NCBI RefSeq assembly: GCF_023016085.1
Contig: NZ_JALKBF010000001.1
Location: forward strand, 1,984,001-2,048,000
Length of the DNA: 64,000 nt
Source: Aliiroseovarius sp. F47248L
GTDB lineage: Bacteria > Pseudomonadota > Alphaproteobacteria > Rhodobacterales > Rhodobacteraceae
Direction: 5' to 3'
Shown here: piece by piece, positions 8,591 to 17,112 of the stretch
Position numbering within the stretch: position 1 is the stretch's first letter
Layout: each line of letters begins with the position of its first letter
Notes under the pieces: generated by a model
Told to the model about the DNA's origin: nothing
Database searches by the model: none
The model's input: only the letters and a program-made list of their open reading frames with translations
Program-made: the position numbers and the translations under genes

Positions 8591-9114
8591 CGCTTTCGCT
8601 CAACATTCCTGTTCTGACAACGGATCGCCTGATTATGCGCGCGCCGTGTGAAGCTGATTTCACAGCCGAAGCGGATTTCTATACATCAGATGCGTCCAAA
8701 TTTGTTGGCGGACCGATGCCAGCCCACCGCACATGGCGGTTGCTGGCGACCATTCTGGGCCATTGGGTAATGCGCGGATACGGTTTCTGGGCCCTCGAGG
8801 ACAAGGCGACAGGCACTTATCAGGGCCGCGTGGGCTTGTGGTTTCCGCATGGCTGGTCCGAACGCGAGATCGGCTGGACCTTAATGCCAAATGCGATTGG
8901 CAAGGGGTTTGCCACCGAAGCCGCGGTTGCAGCCCGGACGCATGCCTATCGCTCGCTTGGCTGGGAGACCGCGATCTCGCAGATTGATCCAAAAAACGAA
9001 GCTTCAAAAGCCGTTGCGCACCGCTTGGATGCACAATTCGAGACCATGTATGACGACCCGGAATACGGTCCGACTGAAATCTGGCGACACCCTGCCCCGG
9101 AGGACTGCCTATGA
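8587..9114 (+). CDS. GNAT N-acetyltransferase (RimJ/RimL-like), second copy
   Basis: 175 aa. TTDRLIMRAPCEADF opens the domain; the acetyl-CoA loop is EIGWTLMPNAIGKGFATEA near residue 97, and IDPKNEASKAVAHRLDA near 140 is the usual closing helix. Overlaps both neighbours by 4 nt (ATGA on each side), placing it firmly in the ffh-aroQ operon. Related in architecture to the preceding GNAT but clearly diverged, so an old duplication or two recruited family members. Substrate unknown. Confidence 0.85.
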   Translation: MTLSLNIPVLTTDRLIMRAPCEADFTAEADFYTSDASKFVGGPMPAHRTWRLLATILGHWVMRGYGFWALEDKATGTYQGRVGLWFPHGWSEREIGWTLMPNAIGKGFATEAAVAARTHAYRSLGWETAISQIDPKNEASKAVAHRLDAQFETMYDDPEYGPTEIWRHPAPEDCL

Positions 9115-9407
9115 CCGACGCCGTCACCCGCGCCGATGAACTTTTGAAAGAACATCGCCAGTCGATCGACCGGCTGGACGCAATCCTTGTCTATACGCTG
9201 GGCGAACGCTTCAAGCATACGCAGGCGGTTGGCAAACTGAAGGCCGAATACGACCTGCCTCCCTCGGACCCGGCGCGTGAGGCCAAACAAATCGAACGAC
9301 TGGAAGACTTGGCACGCCTTGCCGATCTGGATCCCGAATTCGCCAAAGAATTCCTGAACTTCATCATTGATGAGGTCATCAGGCATCACAAGAAACACCA
9401 AGAATGA
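9111..9407 (+). CDS. Chorismate mutase, AroQ type
   Basis: 98 aa, the all-helical AroQ fold. Visible elements: DELLKEHRQSIDRLDAILV (helix 1 with the substrate-binding Arg), then ERFKHTQAVGKLKAEY (the A-V-G-x-x-K pattern) and a C-terminal FIIDEVIRHHK helix. Converts chorismate to prephenate for Phe/Tyr synthesis in the cytoplasm. ATGA overlap with the upstream GNAT. A stand-alone chorismate mutase between ffh and rpsP is the arrangement I recall for Rhodobacterales. Confidence 0.92.
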   Translation: MTDAVTRADELLKEHRQSIDRLDAILVYTLGERFKHTQAVGKLKAEYDLPPSDPAREAKQIERLEDLARLADLDPEFAKEFLNFIIDEVIRHHKKHQE

Positions 9408-9453
9408 CTGGGGCCAAGCCCTGCTCAAATAGCTAGAAAAAAGGAAAACTCTC

Positions 9454-9855
9454 ATGGCTATGAAAATTCGTCTCGCCCGTGGCGGCTCGAAAAAACGTCC
9501 CTTCTATCGCGTTGTTGCAACCGACTCGCGCATGCCGCGCGATGGCCGCTTCATCGAAAAACTGGGCACCTACAACCCGCTTCTGCCGAAAGATTCGGAA
9601 GAGCGTGTAAAGCTGGACATGGAGCGCGTTCAGTACTGGTTGGATCAAGGCGCACAGCCGTCCGACCGCGTATCGCGCTTCTTGGAAGCCGCTGGCGTGC
9701 TTGAGAAAAAAGAGCGTGCGAACCTGAAAAAAGGTGTTCCCGGCAAGAAAGCCCAGGAACGTGTGCAGGAAAAAGCCGACAAGGCTGCTGCCGCTGCCGA
9801 AGCCGCCGCTGCACCTGCTGAAGAGCCTGCAGAAGAAGCAGCTTCGGAAGAGTAA
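9454..9855 (+). CDS. rpsP: 30S ribosomal protein S16
   Basis: 133 aa, longer than the ~80-90 aa bacterial core. The core ([19 protein letters not shown], then [14 protein letters not shown] near 33) is standard; residues ~105-133 form an Ala/Glu-rich tail typical of alphaproteobacterial S16. Start ATG at 9454 with AAAAGGAAAA upstream. Component of the 30S subunit, next to rimM and trmD as in most bacteria. Confidence 0.98.
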   Translation: MAMKIRLARGGSKKRPFYRVVATDSRMPRDGRFIEKLGTYNPLLPKDSEERVKLDMERVQYWLDQGAQPSDRVSRFLEAAGVLEKKERANLKKGVPGKKAQERVQEKADKAAAAAEAAAAPAEEPAEEAASEE

Positions 9856-9874
9856 TCTTCCAATAGGATCTGAC

Positions 9875-10504
9875 ATGCACACCTTTACAAAGGCGTTTCA
9901 GTCGGATCTTGAAGATCTGATGCGTTGGCGGCGCGACGTGCGCCGCTTTCGCACCGATCCAGTGGACGAGGCGCTCCTGCAAGAGTGCCTCGACGCGTTT
10001 TTGTTAGCCCCATCTGTGGGGCTGTCAGAACCATGGCGGGTGATCCGTGTGGAAAGCAATGCGGCCCGTGCTGCAGTGCTGGACAATTTCACGGATAGGA
10101 ATGACGACGCTTTGTGCGGCTATTCGGGCGAAAGGGCCAAGCTCTATGCTGGGCTGAAACTGTCAGGGATGCAAGATGCCCCCGTCCAACTGGCGGTGTT
10201 CAGCGATGAGGTGACCCCGAAAGGCGCAGGCCTTGGCACGGGCACCATGCCCGAAATGCGCCGCTATTCGGTTGTGTCTGCAATCATGCTGTTTTGGCTT
10301 GCTGTGCGTGCCCGCGGCCTTGGGTTGGGCTGGGTGTCAATCCTTGACCCTGTCCAGTTATGCCAAGACCTTGACGTCCCGGCTGACTGGCGACTGATTG
10401 GCTATTTCTGTCTGGGCTGGCCTGAAACGGTTGACGACAGCCCCGAACTTGAACATGCGGGCTGGGAAGTGCGACGCGGCACCCTTCCCCTCGAAACGCG
10501 CTGA
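9875..10504 (+). CDS. bluB: 5,6-dimethylbenzimidazole synthase BluB
   Basis: 209 aa flavin-dependent nitroreductase-fold enzyme. Diagnostic segments are MRWRRDVRRFRTDPVDE (residues ~12-28), LAPSVGLSEPWRVIRVES near 46, MQDAPVQLAVFSDE near 98 and GLGWVSILDP near 150, matching BluB rather than generic nitroreductases. BluB fragments FMNH2 with O2 to make the lower ligand of cobalamin. Start ATG at 9875 with AGGATC upstream; the frame opening at 9734 overlaps rpsP and is rejected. Sits between rpsP and rimM, away from other cobalamin genes. Confidence 0.9.
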   Translation: MHTFTKAFQSDLEDLMRWRRDVRRFRTDPVDEALLQECLDAFLLAPSVGLSEPWRVIRVESNAARAAVLDNFTDRNDDALCGYSGERAKLYAGLKLSGMQDAPVQLAVFSDEVTPKGAGLGTGTMPEMRRYSVVSAIMLFWLAVRARGLGLGWVSILDPVQLCQDLDVPADWRLIGYFCLGWPETVDDSPELEHAGWEVRRGTLPLETR

Positions 10505-10525
10505 CATCCACCGAGGAGTTGTTCC

Positions 10526-10675
10526 ATGGGTTTGCTATTTCGTCCCTTTCGGTTGATCCTGATCGTCGGTGCCGGGTTTCTTGCCGGGTTACTGTTTGAA
10601 CGAAACTCGATGACGGACCGCTGCCTTGATCGGGGTGGTGCCGTTGATCGGGGCATTTGCGTAGGTGTGAAATGA
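10526..10675 (+). CDS. 49-aa predicted single-pass membrane protein
   Basis: Starts at ATG 10526 with GAGGAG 9 nt upstream. After MGLLFRPFR comes one hydrophobic segment ([15 protein letters not shown], residues ~10-24), then a short polar tail with two cysteines (DRCLDRGG and DRGICVG). The stop overlaps the rimM start (ATGA at 10672), which argues for real translation. Function unknown. Too short for routine calling at a 60-aa cutoff. Confidence 0.7.
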   Translation: MGLLFRPFRLILIVGAGFLAGLLFERNSMTDRCLDRGGAVDRGICVGVK

Positions 10676-11184
10676 ACGAAGATCGAATTTGCGTGGGTGC
10701 GATTGCAGGTGCTTTTGGTGTCAAAGGCGAAGTGCGCGTAAAAAGCTTCTGTGCCGACCCGGAGGCCATTGGCGACTATAGCCCGTTATGGTCCGAAGAC
10801 GGCGCGCGCCAGTTTGTGTTGAAGTTGGATCGCCCGATTAAAAACGGCTTTGCTGCCCGGATCGACGGCGTGCGCACCAAAGAAGAAGCAGACGCCCTGA
10901 AAGGCAAAAGGCTGTTTGCCGACCGCGACGCGCTACCGACGCTGCCCGACGACGAATATTATCACGCTGACCTGATTGGATTGACCGTTCTGGACACAGG
11001 CGGCCGTGAACTTGGCCGTGTTTCTGCAGTACACAATCACGGCGCCAGCGATGTGCTGGAGGTGCAAGGTCCCGGCCTGAAAACCGGTGCGCTTCTACCC
11101 TTCACATTAGAGGCCGTGCCGACCGTTGATCTGGCATCAGGCCGGATTATTGCTGATCCGCCCCAAGGTGTCTTCCCGGAATGA
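10672..11184 (+). CDS. rimM: 16S rRNA processing protein RimM
   Basis: 170 aa from the ATG at 10672 ([16 protein letters not shown]); an upstream TTG at 10657 adds only five residues and lacks a site. N-terminal RimM barrel ([11 protein letters not shown] near 17) and C-terminal PRC-type barrel ([16 protein letters not shown] near 95) are both present. Assists 30S maturation and binds S19. Overlaps the 49-aa membrane gene and the sulfotransferase-like gene by 4 nt each. Confidence 0.96.
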   Translation: MNEDRICVGAIAGAFGVKGEVRVKSFCADPEAIGDYSPLWSEDGARQFVLKLDRPIKNGFAARIDGVRTKEEADALKGKRLFADRDALPTLPDDEYYHADLIGLTVLDTGGRELGRVSAVHNHGASDVLEVQGPGLKTGALLPFTLEAVPTVDLASGRIIADPPQGVFPE

Positions 11185-11987
11185 TACATGTTATCGTCCA
11201 TGCCGGGTTTCACAAAACCGGCACGACAAGCCTTCAGGATTTCCTCTGCCAAAACCGTCCTGCCCTGTCGCCTTTTTTCGACTATTATGGCCAACGGGAG
11301 TTCATGAATGCAGGCGCCGCCGCACGGCTGTATGCGCAACGACCCTTTCCGCATCGCTTGTATCTGTTTCGAAAGGCATTTCGCACATTCCTGGCCTCGA
11401 TCCCCGATCACGACGTCATTATCCTGTCGCGCGAAAGTTTCTCGGGGGGGATGCCGGGCCATCGAATGCTGGGTAGGCGGATGATCACTTCATATCTTCC
11501 CGCTGCCCAGAAACTTGCCCGAACCATCGTGAAAGAACTGCGCCTTCGCTTTGGTGCCGATGTCACGATCACTTTCTTCTACACCACCCGCGAGCGCGAG
11601 GATTGGCTTAGGTCCGTGCATGGACACCTGCTGCGCTCGATCCGTCTGACCGATGATTACGAGACATTTCGTGCTCGCTTTCCATCGGATATCGCACCAG
11701 TCAACCAAGCACGTAATATGGCCAAGGCATTATCACCCATCCCGGTTGTGACAGCAGCATTGGAGGATCACATAAACAACCCCAACGGTCTGGCCACTGC
11801 GTTGCTGAACCTTGCACAAGTGCCTGATTCTGTGCAGGTGGACTTGACCCCCGCACCACATGCGAACCGTGGGCAGGGCAAGGGGCTTCGCGAGTCATTT
11901 CTGGCGCTGAACCGTCAAGGGCTTTCAAAGTCAGAGTTGAAGGCACAAAAAGAACTCCTGCTATCTCCCCACCGTCGCACGCCTTGA
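11181..11987 (+). CDS. Sulfotransferase-like P-loop protein
   Basis: 268 aa. The N-terminal [14 protein letters not shown] (residues ~9-22) is the PAPS 5'-phosphosulfate loop of the sulfotransferase family, and SRESFSGG near 84 is consistent with the 3'-phosphate region. Acceptor unknown; bacterial relatives sulfate carbohydrates or lipids, but some sulfotransferase-fold proteins have unproven activity. ATGA overlap with rimM puts it in the ribosome-maturation operon, where it looks like an accessory insertion between rimM and trmD. Confidence 0.72.
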   Translation: MIHVIVHAGFHKTGTTSLQDFLCQNRPALSPFFDYYGQREFMNAGAAARLYAQRPFPHRLYLFRKAFRTFLASIPDHDVIILSRESFSGGMPGHRMLGRRMITSYLPAAQKLARTIVKELRLRFGADVTITFFYTTREREDWLRSVHGHLLRSIRLTDDYETFRARFPSDIAPVNQARNMAKALSPIPVVTAALEDHINNPNGLATALLNLAQVPDSVQVDLTPAPHANRGQGKGLRESFLALNRQGLSKSELKAQKELLLSPHRRTP

Positions 11988-12024
11988 CTTCCCACCCTCA
12001 CCGAAACCCGGTATGGGAGGCGCC

Positions 12025-12891
12025 ATGACGGACAAACCAAAACCTTCGGCAACCGAAGCAAGCGCAGGCCCCAAAGCGCGTGTCATGAAATCGCATGGCA
12101 AAATCGCGGTCTCGGCATCGTTTAAACCACGCGCGTTAATGACCGAAACGCCACGATTTGCCGGGGTCTGGACCGCCAAGATCATCACCCTTTTCCCTTC
12201 AGCTTTTCCCGGTGTGCTGGGCGAAAGCCTGACGGGGCGGGCGTTAAAGGATGGATTATGGGCGCTTGAACCGATTGACCTGCGCCCATTTGGCGAAGGC
12301 AGACACCGCAATGTGGATGATACGCCTGCGGGTGGTGGCGCGGGCATGGTGCTGCGTGCCGATGTTTTGGGTAAAGCGATAGATATAGCCCAATCTGGCG
12401 TGTCCAGCGACCGCGCAAAGTGGCCGATCCTTTACATGTCGCCACGCGGCAAGCCGCTTGATCAGGCGATGGCGCGCCGCCTCGCCACCTGCGACGGCCT
12501 AACCATCCTGTGCGGGCGTTTCGAGGGCGTCGATGAACGGGTAATCGAGGAATACCGGATTGAGGAGGTCAGTTTGGGCGATTTCGTCCTGACCGGGGGT
12601 GAGATTGCAGCGCAAGCCCTGCTTGATGCCACGGTGCGATTGTTGCCCGGTGTTTTAGGCAACGAAGCGTCGACCGAAGAGGAAAGCTTTTCTGCCGGGC
12701 TGCTGGAGCATCCGCAATACACCCGCCCTGCCGAGTGGCGGGGCCGTACCATCCCCGAGGTCCTGACATCGGGGCATCACGGTCGGATCGCTGATTGGCG
12801 TCGCAACATGAGCGAACAACTCACACGCGAGCGCAGGCCGGATCTGTGGGAATCATTGCGGCGAAAACGAGACGAAGACGGGGCTGATTGA
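12025..12891 (+). CDS. trmD: tRNA (guanine37-N1)-methyltransferase TrmD
   Basis: 288 aa from the ATG at 12025, where GGGAGG lies 5 nt upstream; an ATG at 12013 overlaps that site. The canonical domain starts only near residue 43 ([13 protein letters not shown]) and includes [26 protein letters not shown] and the trefoil-knot SAM segment [12 protein letters not shown]. The ~40-residue basic N-terminal extension is not part of the core enzyme; I recall similar extensions in other Rhodobacterales. Methylates G37 of tRNAs reading CNN codons, preventing +1 frameshifting. Confidence 0.96.
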   Translation: MTDKPKPSATEASAGPKARVMKSHGKIAVSASFKPRALMTETPRFAGVWTAKIITLFPSAFPGVLGESLTGRALKDGLWALEPIDLRPFGEGRHRNVDDTPAGGGAGMVLRADVLGKAIDIAQSGVSSDRAKWPILYMSPRGKPLDQAMARRLATCDGLTILCGRFEGVDERVIEEYRIEEVSLGDFVLTGGEIAAQALLDATVRLLPGVLGNEASTEEESFSAGLLEHPQYTRPAEWRGRTIPEVLTSGHHGRIADWRRNMSEQLTRERRPDLWESLRRKRDEDGAD

Positions 12892-13218
12892 CTGGTTTTG
12901 TCCAATTTCAATCATGGCTTTTTTGTGACTTTGTTTCGAAAAGTGTAACTGTCCGAAAATTCGTCCTTAACTGTTTCTAAAATCTCATGAAACACGCGAC
13001 TTATACCCTTTTGCACTCGCTATATATGGGGAACCGAGAAAGGTGAATTTGTGTCATTTGTTGGGCGTGCGACGTTTAATCAACGATAGACCGAAACCAC
13101 CATTTGAAGAGATACCGCAAACCTTCGCGACCATCTTTCTTAATCTCTTTTCGATTGAAAACAGTTTGTGAACTTCGAACTCTGAACGACCGGATGACGG
13201 CAAAGAAAGGTGAACGAC
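12892..13218. other. AT-rich intergenic region upstream of the 55-aa ORF
   Basis: 327 bp with clearly lower GC than the flanking genes, and no credible coding frame (a 70-codon frame from 13104 overlaps the better 55-aa ORF). Poly-T stretches and a TATATATGG at 13021 suggest promoters; TTGTGA (12923) with TAACTG (12946) at 17-bp spacing is a weak candidate. No convincing terminator for trmD was found. Confidence 0.45.
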
Positions 13219-13386
13219 ATGGAACTCTTGATCACTGCAAAACAGAACCGCATCAACGCACTGAGCGCCCTTGCGAAAAAGAAGCGTGCGGCGTGCACCC
13301 CGCGCCCTTCGGCTGAGCAAAAACGTCTTATCCCGATGTTCCGCTCAGCGCGCAACGCAATTTCGGCACCCCTCGTCCTCGTCTGA
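13219..13386 (+). CDS. 55-aa basic small protein, unknown
   Basis: ATG at 13219 preceded by AAAGGTG; stop at 13384-13386. Composition is strongly basic (7 Lys, 7 Arg, 2 Glu), with an N-terminal helix-like MELLITAKQNRINALSAL and a KKKR patch at residues 20-23. Third codon positions are GC-rich, as in real genes here. A strong intrinsic terminator begins 30 nt after the stop, so it forms its own transcription unit between trmD and rplS. No family recognised. A nucleic-acid or ribosome-associated role would fit the charge but is only a guess. Confidence 0.6.
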   Translation: MELLITAKQNRINALSALAKKKRAACTPRPSAEQKRLIPMFRSARNAISAPLVLV

Positions 13387-13415
13387 CGAACTCCACTCAC
13401 GGACGCCGAAACGAA

Positions 13416-13456
13416 GGAAGCCGCACCGTACCCCCGGTGCGGCTTCCGCCTTCTTT
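13416..13456 (+). terminator. Strong rho-independent terminator
   Basis: Perfect 13-bp stem: GGAAGCCGCACCG (13416-13428) pairs with CGGTGCGGCTTCC (13435-13447) around a 6-nt loop, followed by a pyrimidine/T-rich GCCTTCTTT. It ends the 55-aa ORF transcript and insulates rplS. Confidence 0.88.
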
Positions 13457-13459
13457 AAA

Positions 13460-13724
13460 GTGGCCGCTTTGCCCAGCGCCATTGGCCTTGATCTGCGGGC
13501 GCATTCCTCCTATACACCGCCCGTCTGCCACTCTTCCGAGTCGCGCGGGGGTTTTTCATTTGGGGTGATGCTTTCTTCTGCATTCCACAGCCCGGCTGAA
13601 GAACGGAAAAAGAAACGACGGACGACCTCCTGCGGGCGCATGTGCGGACCCGGTGAAGACAAGGAGCTCTTGTACGGCAGCTAACTTTGCGGACCAACCG
13701 CAAGCATAGATAGGAGATGGTCAG
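13460..13724 (+). promoter_or_regulatory. rplS promoter and long 5' leader
   Basis: TTGATC (13488-13493), a 17-bp spacer and TATACA (13511-13516) form a good sigma-70-type promoter. Transcription from about 13523 would give a leader of roughly 200 nt before the rplS start, long enough for structured control, such as ribosomal-protein autoregulation. No known leader family was recognised by eye, and the frame crossing the region is not convincing as a gene. Confidence 0.55.
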
Positions 13725-14099
13725 ATGAACCTGATCGCAGAGCTTGAGGCGGAACAAGTTGCCGCCCTGGGAAAAGATATTCCCGATTTCAAAGCCGGTG
13801 ACACCATCCGTGTCGGCTTTAAAGTGACCGAAGGGTCACGCACCCGTGTTCAGAACTACGAAGGCGTTTGCATCAGCCGTAAGAACGGTGCAGGCATTGC
13901 CGGATCGTTCACCGTGCGCAAGATTTCTTTTGGTGAAGGCGTGGAGCGTGTGTTCCCCCTGCATTCGACAAACATCGACAGCATCACCGTCGTTCGCCGT
14001 GGTCGCGTACGTCGTGCGAAAATGTACTACCTGCGGACGCGTCGTGGTAAGTCAGCTCGTATCGCAGAAGATGCCAACTACAAAGCCAAGAAAGCATAA
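13725..14099 (+). CDS. rplS: 50S ribosomal protein L19
   Basis: 124 aa, normal length. Contains [22 protein letters not shown] near 23 (pattern within the L19 core), [14 protein letters not shown] and [14 protein letters not shown], then a basic C-terminus. Located at the 30S/50S interface. Start ATG at 13725 with AGGAG upstream. Followed after 11 nt by rpmE, which shares the terminator at 14355. Confidence 0.98.
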   Translation: MNLIAELEAEQVAALGKDIPDFKAGDTIRVGFKVTEGSRTRVQNYEGVCISRKNGAGIAGSFTVRKISFGEGVERVFPLHSTNIDSITVVRRGRVRRAKMYYLRTRRGKSARIAEDANYKAKKA

Positions 14100-14110
14100 G
14101 GAGCGTCGTT

Positions 14111-14332
14111 ATGAAAAAGGATATCCATCCCGACTACCACATGATCGACGTCAAAATGACCGACGGCACGATCGTGCAGATGAAATCGACCTGGGGCGCA
14201 GAAGGCGACACCCTGGCACTGGACATCGACCCCACCGCTCACCCCGCGTGGAACGGCGGCAGCTCGCGCCTGCTGGACACTGGCGGTCGCGTGTCAAAGT
14301 TCAAATCGAAATACGAAGGGTTCGGCTTCTAA
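14111..14332 (+). CDS. rpmE: 50S ribosomal protein L31
   Basis: 73 aa, beginning [19 protein letters not shown]. It has no cysteines, so it is the zinc-free (C-minus) form of L31. AAGGAG lies upstream of the ATG. Second gene of the rplS unit; a strong terminator follows. Confidence 0.97.
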   Translation: MKKDIHPDYHMIDVKMTDGTIVQMKSTWGAEGDTLALDIDPTAHPAWNGGSSRLLDTGGRVSKFKSKYEGFGF

Positions 14333-14354
14333 GCCCAACCTCGTTCAATACAGA

Positions 14355-14383
14355 AACGCCGTCCCATCCGGGGCGGCGTTTTT
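14355..14383 (+). terminator. Rho-independent terminator after rpmE
   Basis: AACGCCGTCCC pairs with GGGGCGGCGTT (one G-U pair) around a short loop and is followed by TTTT. Positioned 22 nt after the rpmE stop. Confidence 0.88.
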
Positions 14384-14445
14384 CATTATAGGTGGGAATG
14401 CGTATTCGTAGCCTTGTTGTCAAAACCATCGACATGAGGAGCGAG

Positions 14446-15144
14446 ATGCTTTCACAGTTTGGGCCAGAGATCTGGCTTGCTGACGGGCCATCTATCAAAG
14501 CGGCTGCCGGTTTTCACTATCCGACGCGTATGGTCGTCATCAGGTTGCATGGTCGCGATCTACTCGTATGGTCGCCCATTGCCCTAACTGATGCACTGTG
14601 CCGAGACATAGAAACACTTGGAACTGTCAGATATCTGATTGCCCCCAACACGCTGCACCACATGAATATGCCGGACTGGATCGACGCCTTTCCAAAGGCG
14701 TCACCTTTTGCCGCGCCCGGTTTACAGTCCAAACGAGCCGACATCGCCTTTGCGGGCGAGTTGACCGAGACACCGGAACCGGCTTGGACAAAAGACATAG
14801 ACCACGTGATAATGACCGGAAATGCGATTACAACCGAGGTTGTATTTTTCCACCGGCCAAGCGGCACATTGCTGTTCACCGACCTTCTGCAGCAATTGCC
14901 AAAGGGGTGGTATTCGGGCTGGCGCGCACTTATTGCCCGCCTTGATCTGATGACCGAACCCGAACCTGCTGTTCCAAGAAAATTCCGCCTTGCCTTTCGC
15001 GATAAAAATGCTCTGCGCAGGTCCGTGCACAAGATAAAATCCTGGTCCCCGCGGGCTGTTGTGATGGCACATGGCACGCCCGTCACACAAAATGTACCCC
15101 CATTTCTTGACCGGGCTTTTGCGTGGGTTCCGACACCGAAGTAG
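14446..15144 (+). CDS. DUF4336 domain-containing protein
   Basis: 232 aa from the ATG at 14446 (GAGGAG upstream); the frame opens earlier at a GTG at 14392 without a site. The family signature is visible: FGPEIWLADGPSI near residue 4, YPTRMVVIRL near 26, LLVWSPIAL near 39 and APNTLHHMNM near 67, with the histidine-rich layout of a degenerate metallo-hydrolase. Function of DUF4336 is unknown. Monocistronic, between rpmE's terminator and mipZ. Confidence 0.8.
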   Translation: MLSQFGPEIWLADGPSIKAAAGFHYPTRMVVIRLHGRDLLVWSPIALTDALCRDIETLGTVRYLIAPNTLHHMNMPDWIDAFPKASPFAAPGLQSKRADIAFAGELTETPEPAWTKDIDHVIMTGNAITTEVVFFHRPSGTLLFTDLLQQLPKGWYSGWRALIARLDLMTEPEPAVPRKFRLAFRDKNALRRSVHKIKSWSPRAVVMAHGTPVTQNVPPFLDRAFAWVPTPK

Positions 15145-15291
15145 CACACCGAACTCATAAGCAGTCCAGTACCACGCTATGGCATTGAAGACTCAGCCCA
15201 GATTTCAATGCGCACAGCATCTTCCCCCCGCCGGGCTTCGTATTTATAGTCCCCGTTTATAAAAAGCTGCACAACAGTCGGGGATACAGGC

Positions 15292-16104
15292 GTGGCGCAT
15301 ATTATCGTGGTCGGAAACGAAAAGGGCGGGGCTGGTAAATCCACCGTGTCCATGCATGTGGCAACAGCGCTTGCGCGGCTGGGGCATAAAGTCGGGGTGC
15401 TTGATCTGGACCTGCGCCAGAAGACATTTGGCCGCTTTGTGGAAAACCGCAAAGCCACAATGGCGCGCGCCGGGGTTGATCTCGCCACCCCTGAATACCA
15501 CGACTTGCCCGAGGTCGATCCCGCCATTCTGAAACCCGGCGAAAACCCTTATGACCGCCGCTTGTCCATGGCCGTGGCCGCATTGGAAGCGGATCGGGAT
15601 TTCATTATAATTGATTGCCCCGGATCGCATACCCGGCTGAGTCAGGTCGCGCATTCGCTGGCCGACACGCTGATCACGCCTTTGAATGACAGCTTTGTCG
15701 ATTTCGACCTGTTGGCGCATATTGACCCCGAGACCAACAAGGTCAAAGGCCCGTCGGTCTATTCCGAGATGGTTTGGAACGCACGCCAGCTACGTGCTAA
15801 GGCGGGGTTGAAACCAATTGATTGGATCGTCGTGCGCAACCGCCTGGGCGCGCAGATGATGCACAACAAGAAAAAGATGGGCGATGCGGTGGAAGACCTG
15901 TCCAAGCGGATCGGCTTTCGCGTGGCCCCCGGTTTTAACGAGCGTGTCATCTTCCGCGAACTGTTCCCGCGTGGGCTGACCCTGCTTGATTTGCGCGACA
16001 TCGGTGTGGTGGGGCAGATGAACATCTCGAACGTGGCCGCGCGCCAGGAATTGCGCGAGCTGATGAAGGCGTTGAACCTGCCTGGTGTCGAGGTGAAGAT
16101 CTAA
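15292..16104 (+). CDS. mipZ: MipZ-type ParA ATPase (division-site positioning)
   Basis: 270 aa. N-terminal deviant Walker A NEKGGAGKSTV (residues ~8-18) and LDLDLRQKTFGRFVENR near 39 are typical of MipZ; IIDCPGSHTRLSQVAHS follows the Walker B strand. In alphaproteobacteria MipZ binds ParB at origins and forms a bipolar gradient that inhibits FtsZ assembly away from midcell. Start is GTG at 15292 with a weak ribosome site. Monocistronic here. Confidence 0.9.
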   Translation: MAHIIVVGNEKGGAGKSTVSMHVATALARLGHKVGVLDLDLRQKTFGRFVENRKATMARAGVDLATPEYHDLPEVDPAILKPGENPYDRRLSMAVAALEADRDFIIIDCPGSHTRLSQVAHSLADTLITPLNDSFVDFDLLAHIDPETNKVKGPSVYSEMVWNARQLRAKAGLKPIDWIVVRNRLGAQMMHNKKKMGDAVEDLSKRIGFRVAPGFNERVIFRELFPRGLTLLDLRDIGVVGQMNISNVAARQELRELMKALNLPGVEVKI

Positions 16105-16164
16105 CCGGGCCCCTCCGCGTTTTCCCCCTTTCCGTAGGGCTTGGCCCCGACTACGCTCGCCGTC

Positions 16165-17112
16165 ATGTTGCGTTTTGTCCTGACCCGCGCCTTGTCGCTT
16201 GGCCTCAGCCTTGTGGTCGCCTCGTTGGTGATCTTCGCGATGATCGAGGTCATTCCGGGCGATCCCGCCTCGTTCATGCTGGGTCTGAACGCACAACCCG
16301 AAGCCGTCGCGGCACTGCGGGACGATCTCGGGCTGAACGGGTCGCTGGTCGCGCGTTACCTTGGCTGGGTCGGCGGGCTGGTGACGGGCGATTTCGGAAT
16401 TTCCTATACCTATCGCGTTCCGGTGTCCGAGCTTGTGGTGGAGCGGTTGCAGGTCTCGCTTCCCCTTGCGCTTTTCGCACTTGGACTGTCCACGCTGATC
16501 GCCATCCCGATCGGCATGTTTGCCGCCACGCGGCGCGGGCAGGTTTCGGATTACGCGATCATGGGGACTACGCAATTGGGCATCGCGGTGCCGAATTTCT
16601 GGTTTGCCATGCTGCTGGTCATGCTCTTCGCCGTCCAGCTTCGCTGGTTTTCTGCCGGAGGGTTTCCGGGTTGGGACAAAGGGATCGGCCCCGCGATGAA
16701 GGCGCTGACGCTGCCCGCCGTGGCACTTGCTTTGCCGCAGGCGTCTATTCTCGCCCGCGTCATGCGGTCATCGCTTTTGGATGTGCTTCATCAAGATTAC
16801 ATGCGCACCGCCCGCGCCAAGGGATTGACCATGGCTCAGGCCACCCGCCGTCATGCCCTGCGCAACGCGTTGATCCCAGTTCTGACCATCATCGGATTGC
16901 AATTCAGCTTCCTGCTAGCCGGTGCGATCATCATCGAGAACGTCTTTTTCCTGCCCGGCCTTGGGCGGCTGATCTTTCAGGCGATCACCCAGCGTGACCT
17001 TGTGGTTGTGGAAAGCGTCGTGATGCTGCTGGTCTTTGCCGTGATCCTAGTAACCTTCCTGGTCGATGTGGCCTATGCCGTTGTCGATCCCCGCCTGCGG
17101 AGGCGCAGATGA
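16165..17112 (+). CDS. ABC transporter permease, dipeptide/oligopeptide (DppB) type
   Basis: 315 aa with the classical layout: an N-terminal membrane segment (MLRFVLTRALSLGLSLVV), the IPGDPA segment near residue 31, five further helices, and an EAA-loop-like segment DYMRTARAKGLTMAQATRRH near 210. Inner-membrane half of an importer. The first ATG is at 16165 and lacks a clear ribosome site; a TTG at 16141 would add eight residues. Overlaps the next permease by 4 nt. No substrate-binding-protein gene precedes it. Confidence 0.9.
   Translation: MLRFVLTRALSLGLSLVVASLVIFAMIEVIPGDPASFMLGLNAQPEAVAALRDDLGLNGSLVARYLGWVGGLVTGDFGISYTYRVPVSELVVERLQVSLPLALFALGLSTLIAIPIGMFAATRRGQVSDYAIMGTTQLGIAVPNFWFAMLLVMLFAVQLRWFSAGGFPGWDKGIGPAMKALTLPAVALALPQASILARVMRSSLLDVLHQDYMRTARAKGLTMAQATRRHALRNALIPVLTIIGLQFSFLLAGAIIIENVFFLPGLGRLIFQAITQRDLVVVESVVMLLVFAVILVTFLVDVAYAVVDPRLRRRR

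Noticed and set aside
13508..13526. Resemblance to the 16S rRNA 3' motif (ACACCGCCCGTC)
   Set aside because: Only about 12 bases match and no surrounding rRNA sequence is present; coincidence within a promoter.
13271..13684. 137-codon plus-strand frame before rplS
   Set aside because: Runs through a strong terminator and the rplS promoter; the 55-aa ORF in another frame has the better start signals.
15790..16575. 261-codon minus-strand frame across the mipZ-permease junction
   Set aside because: Antisense shadow over two well-supported genes.
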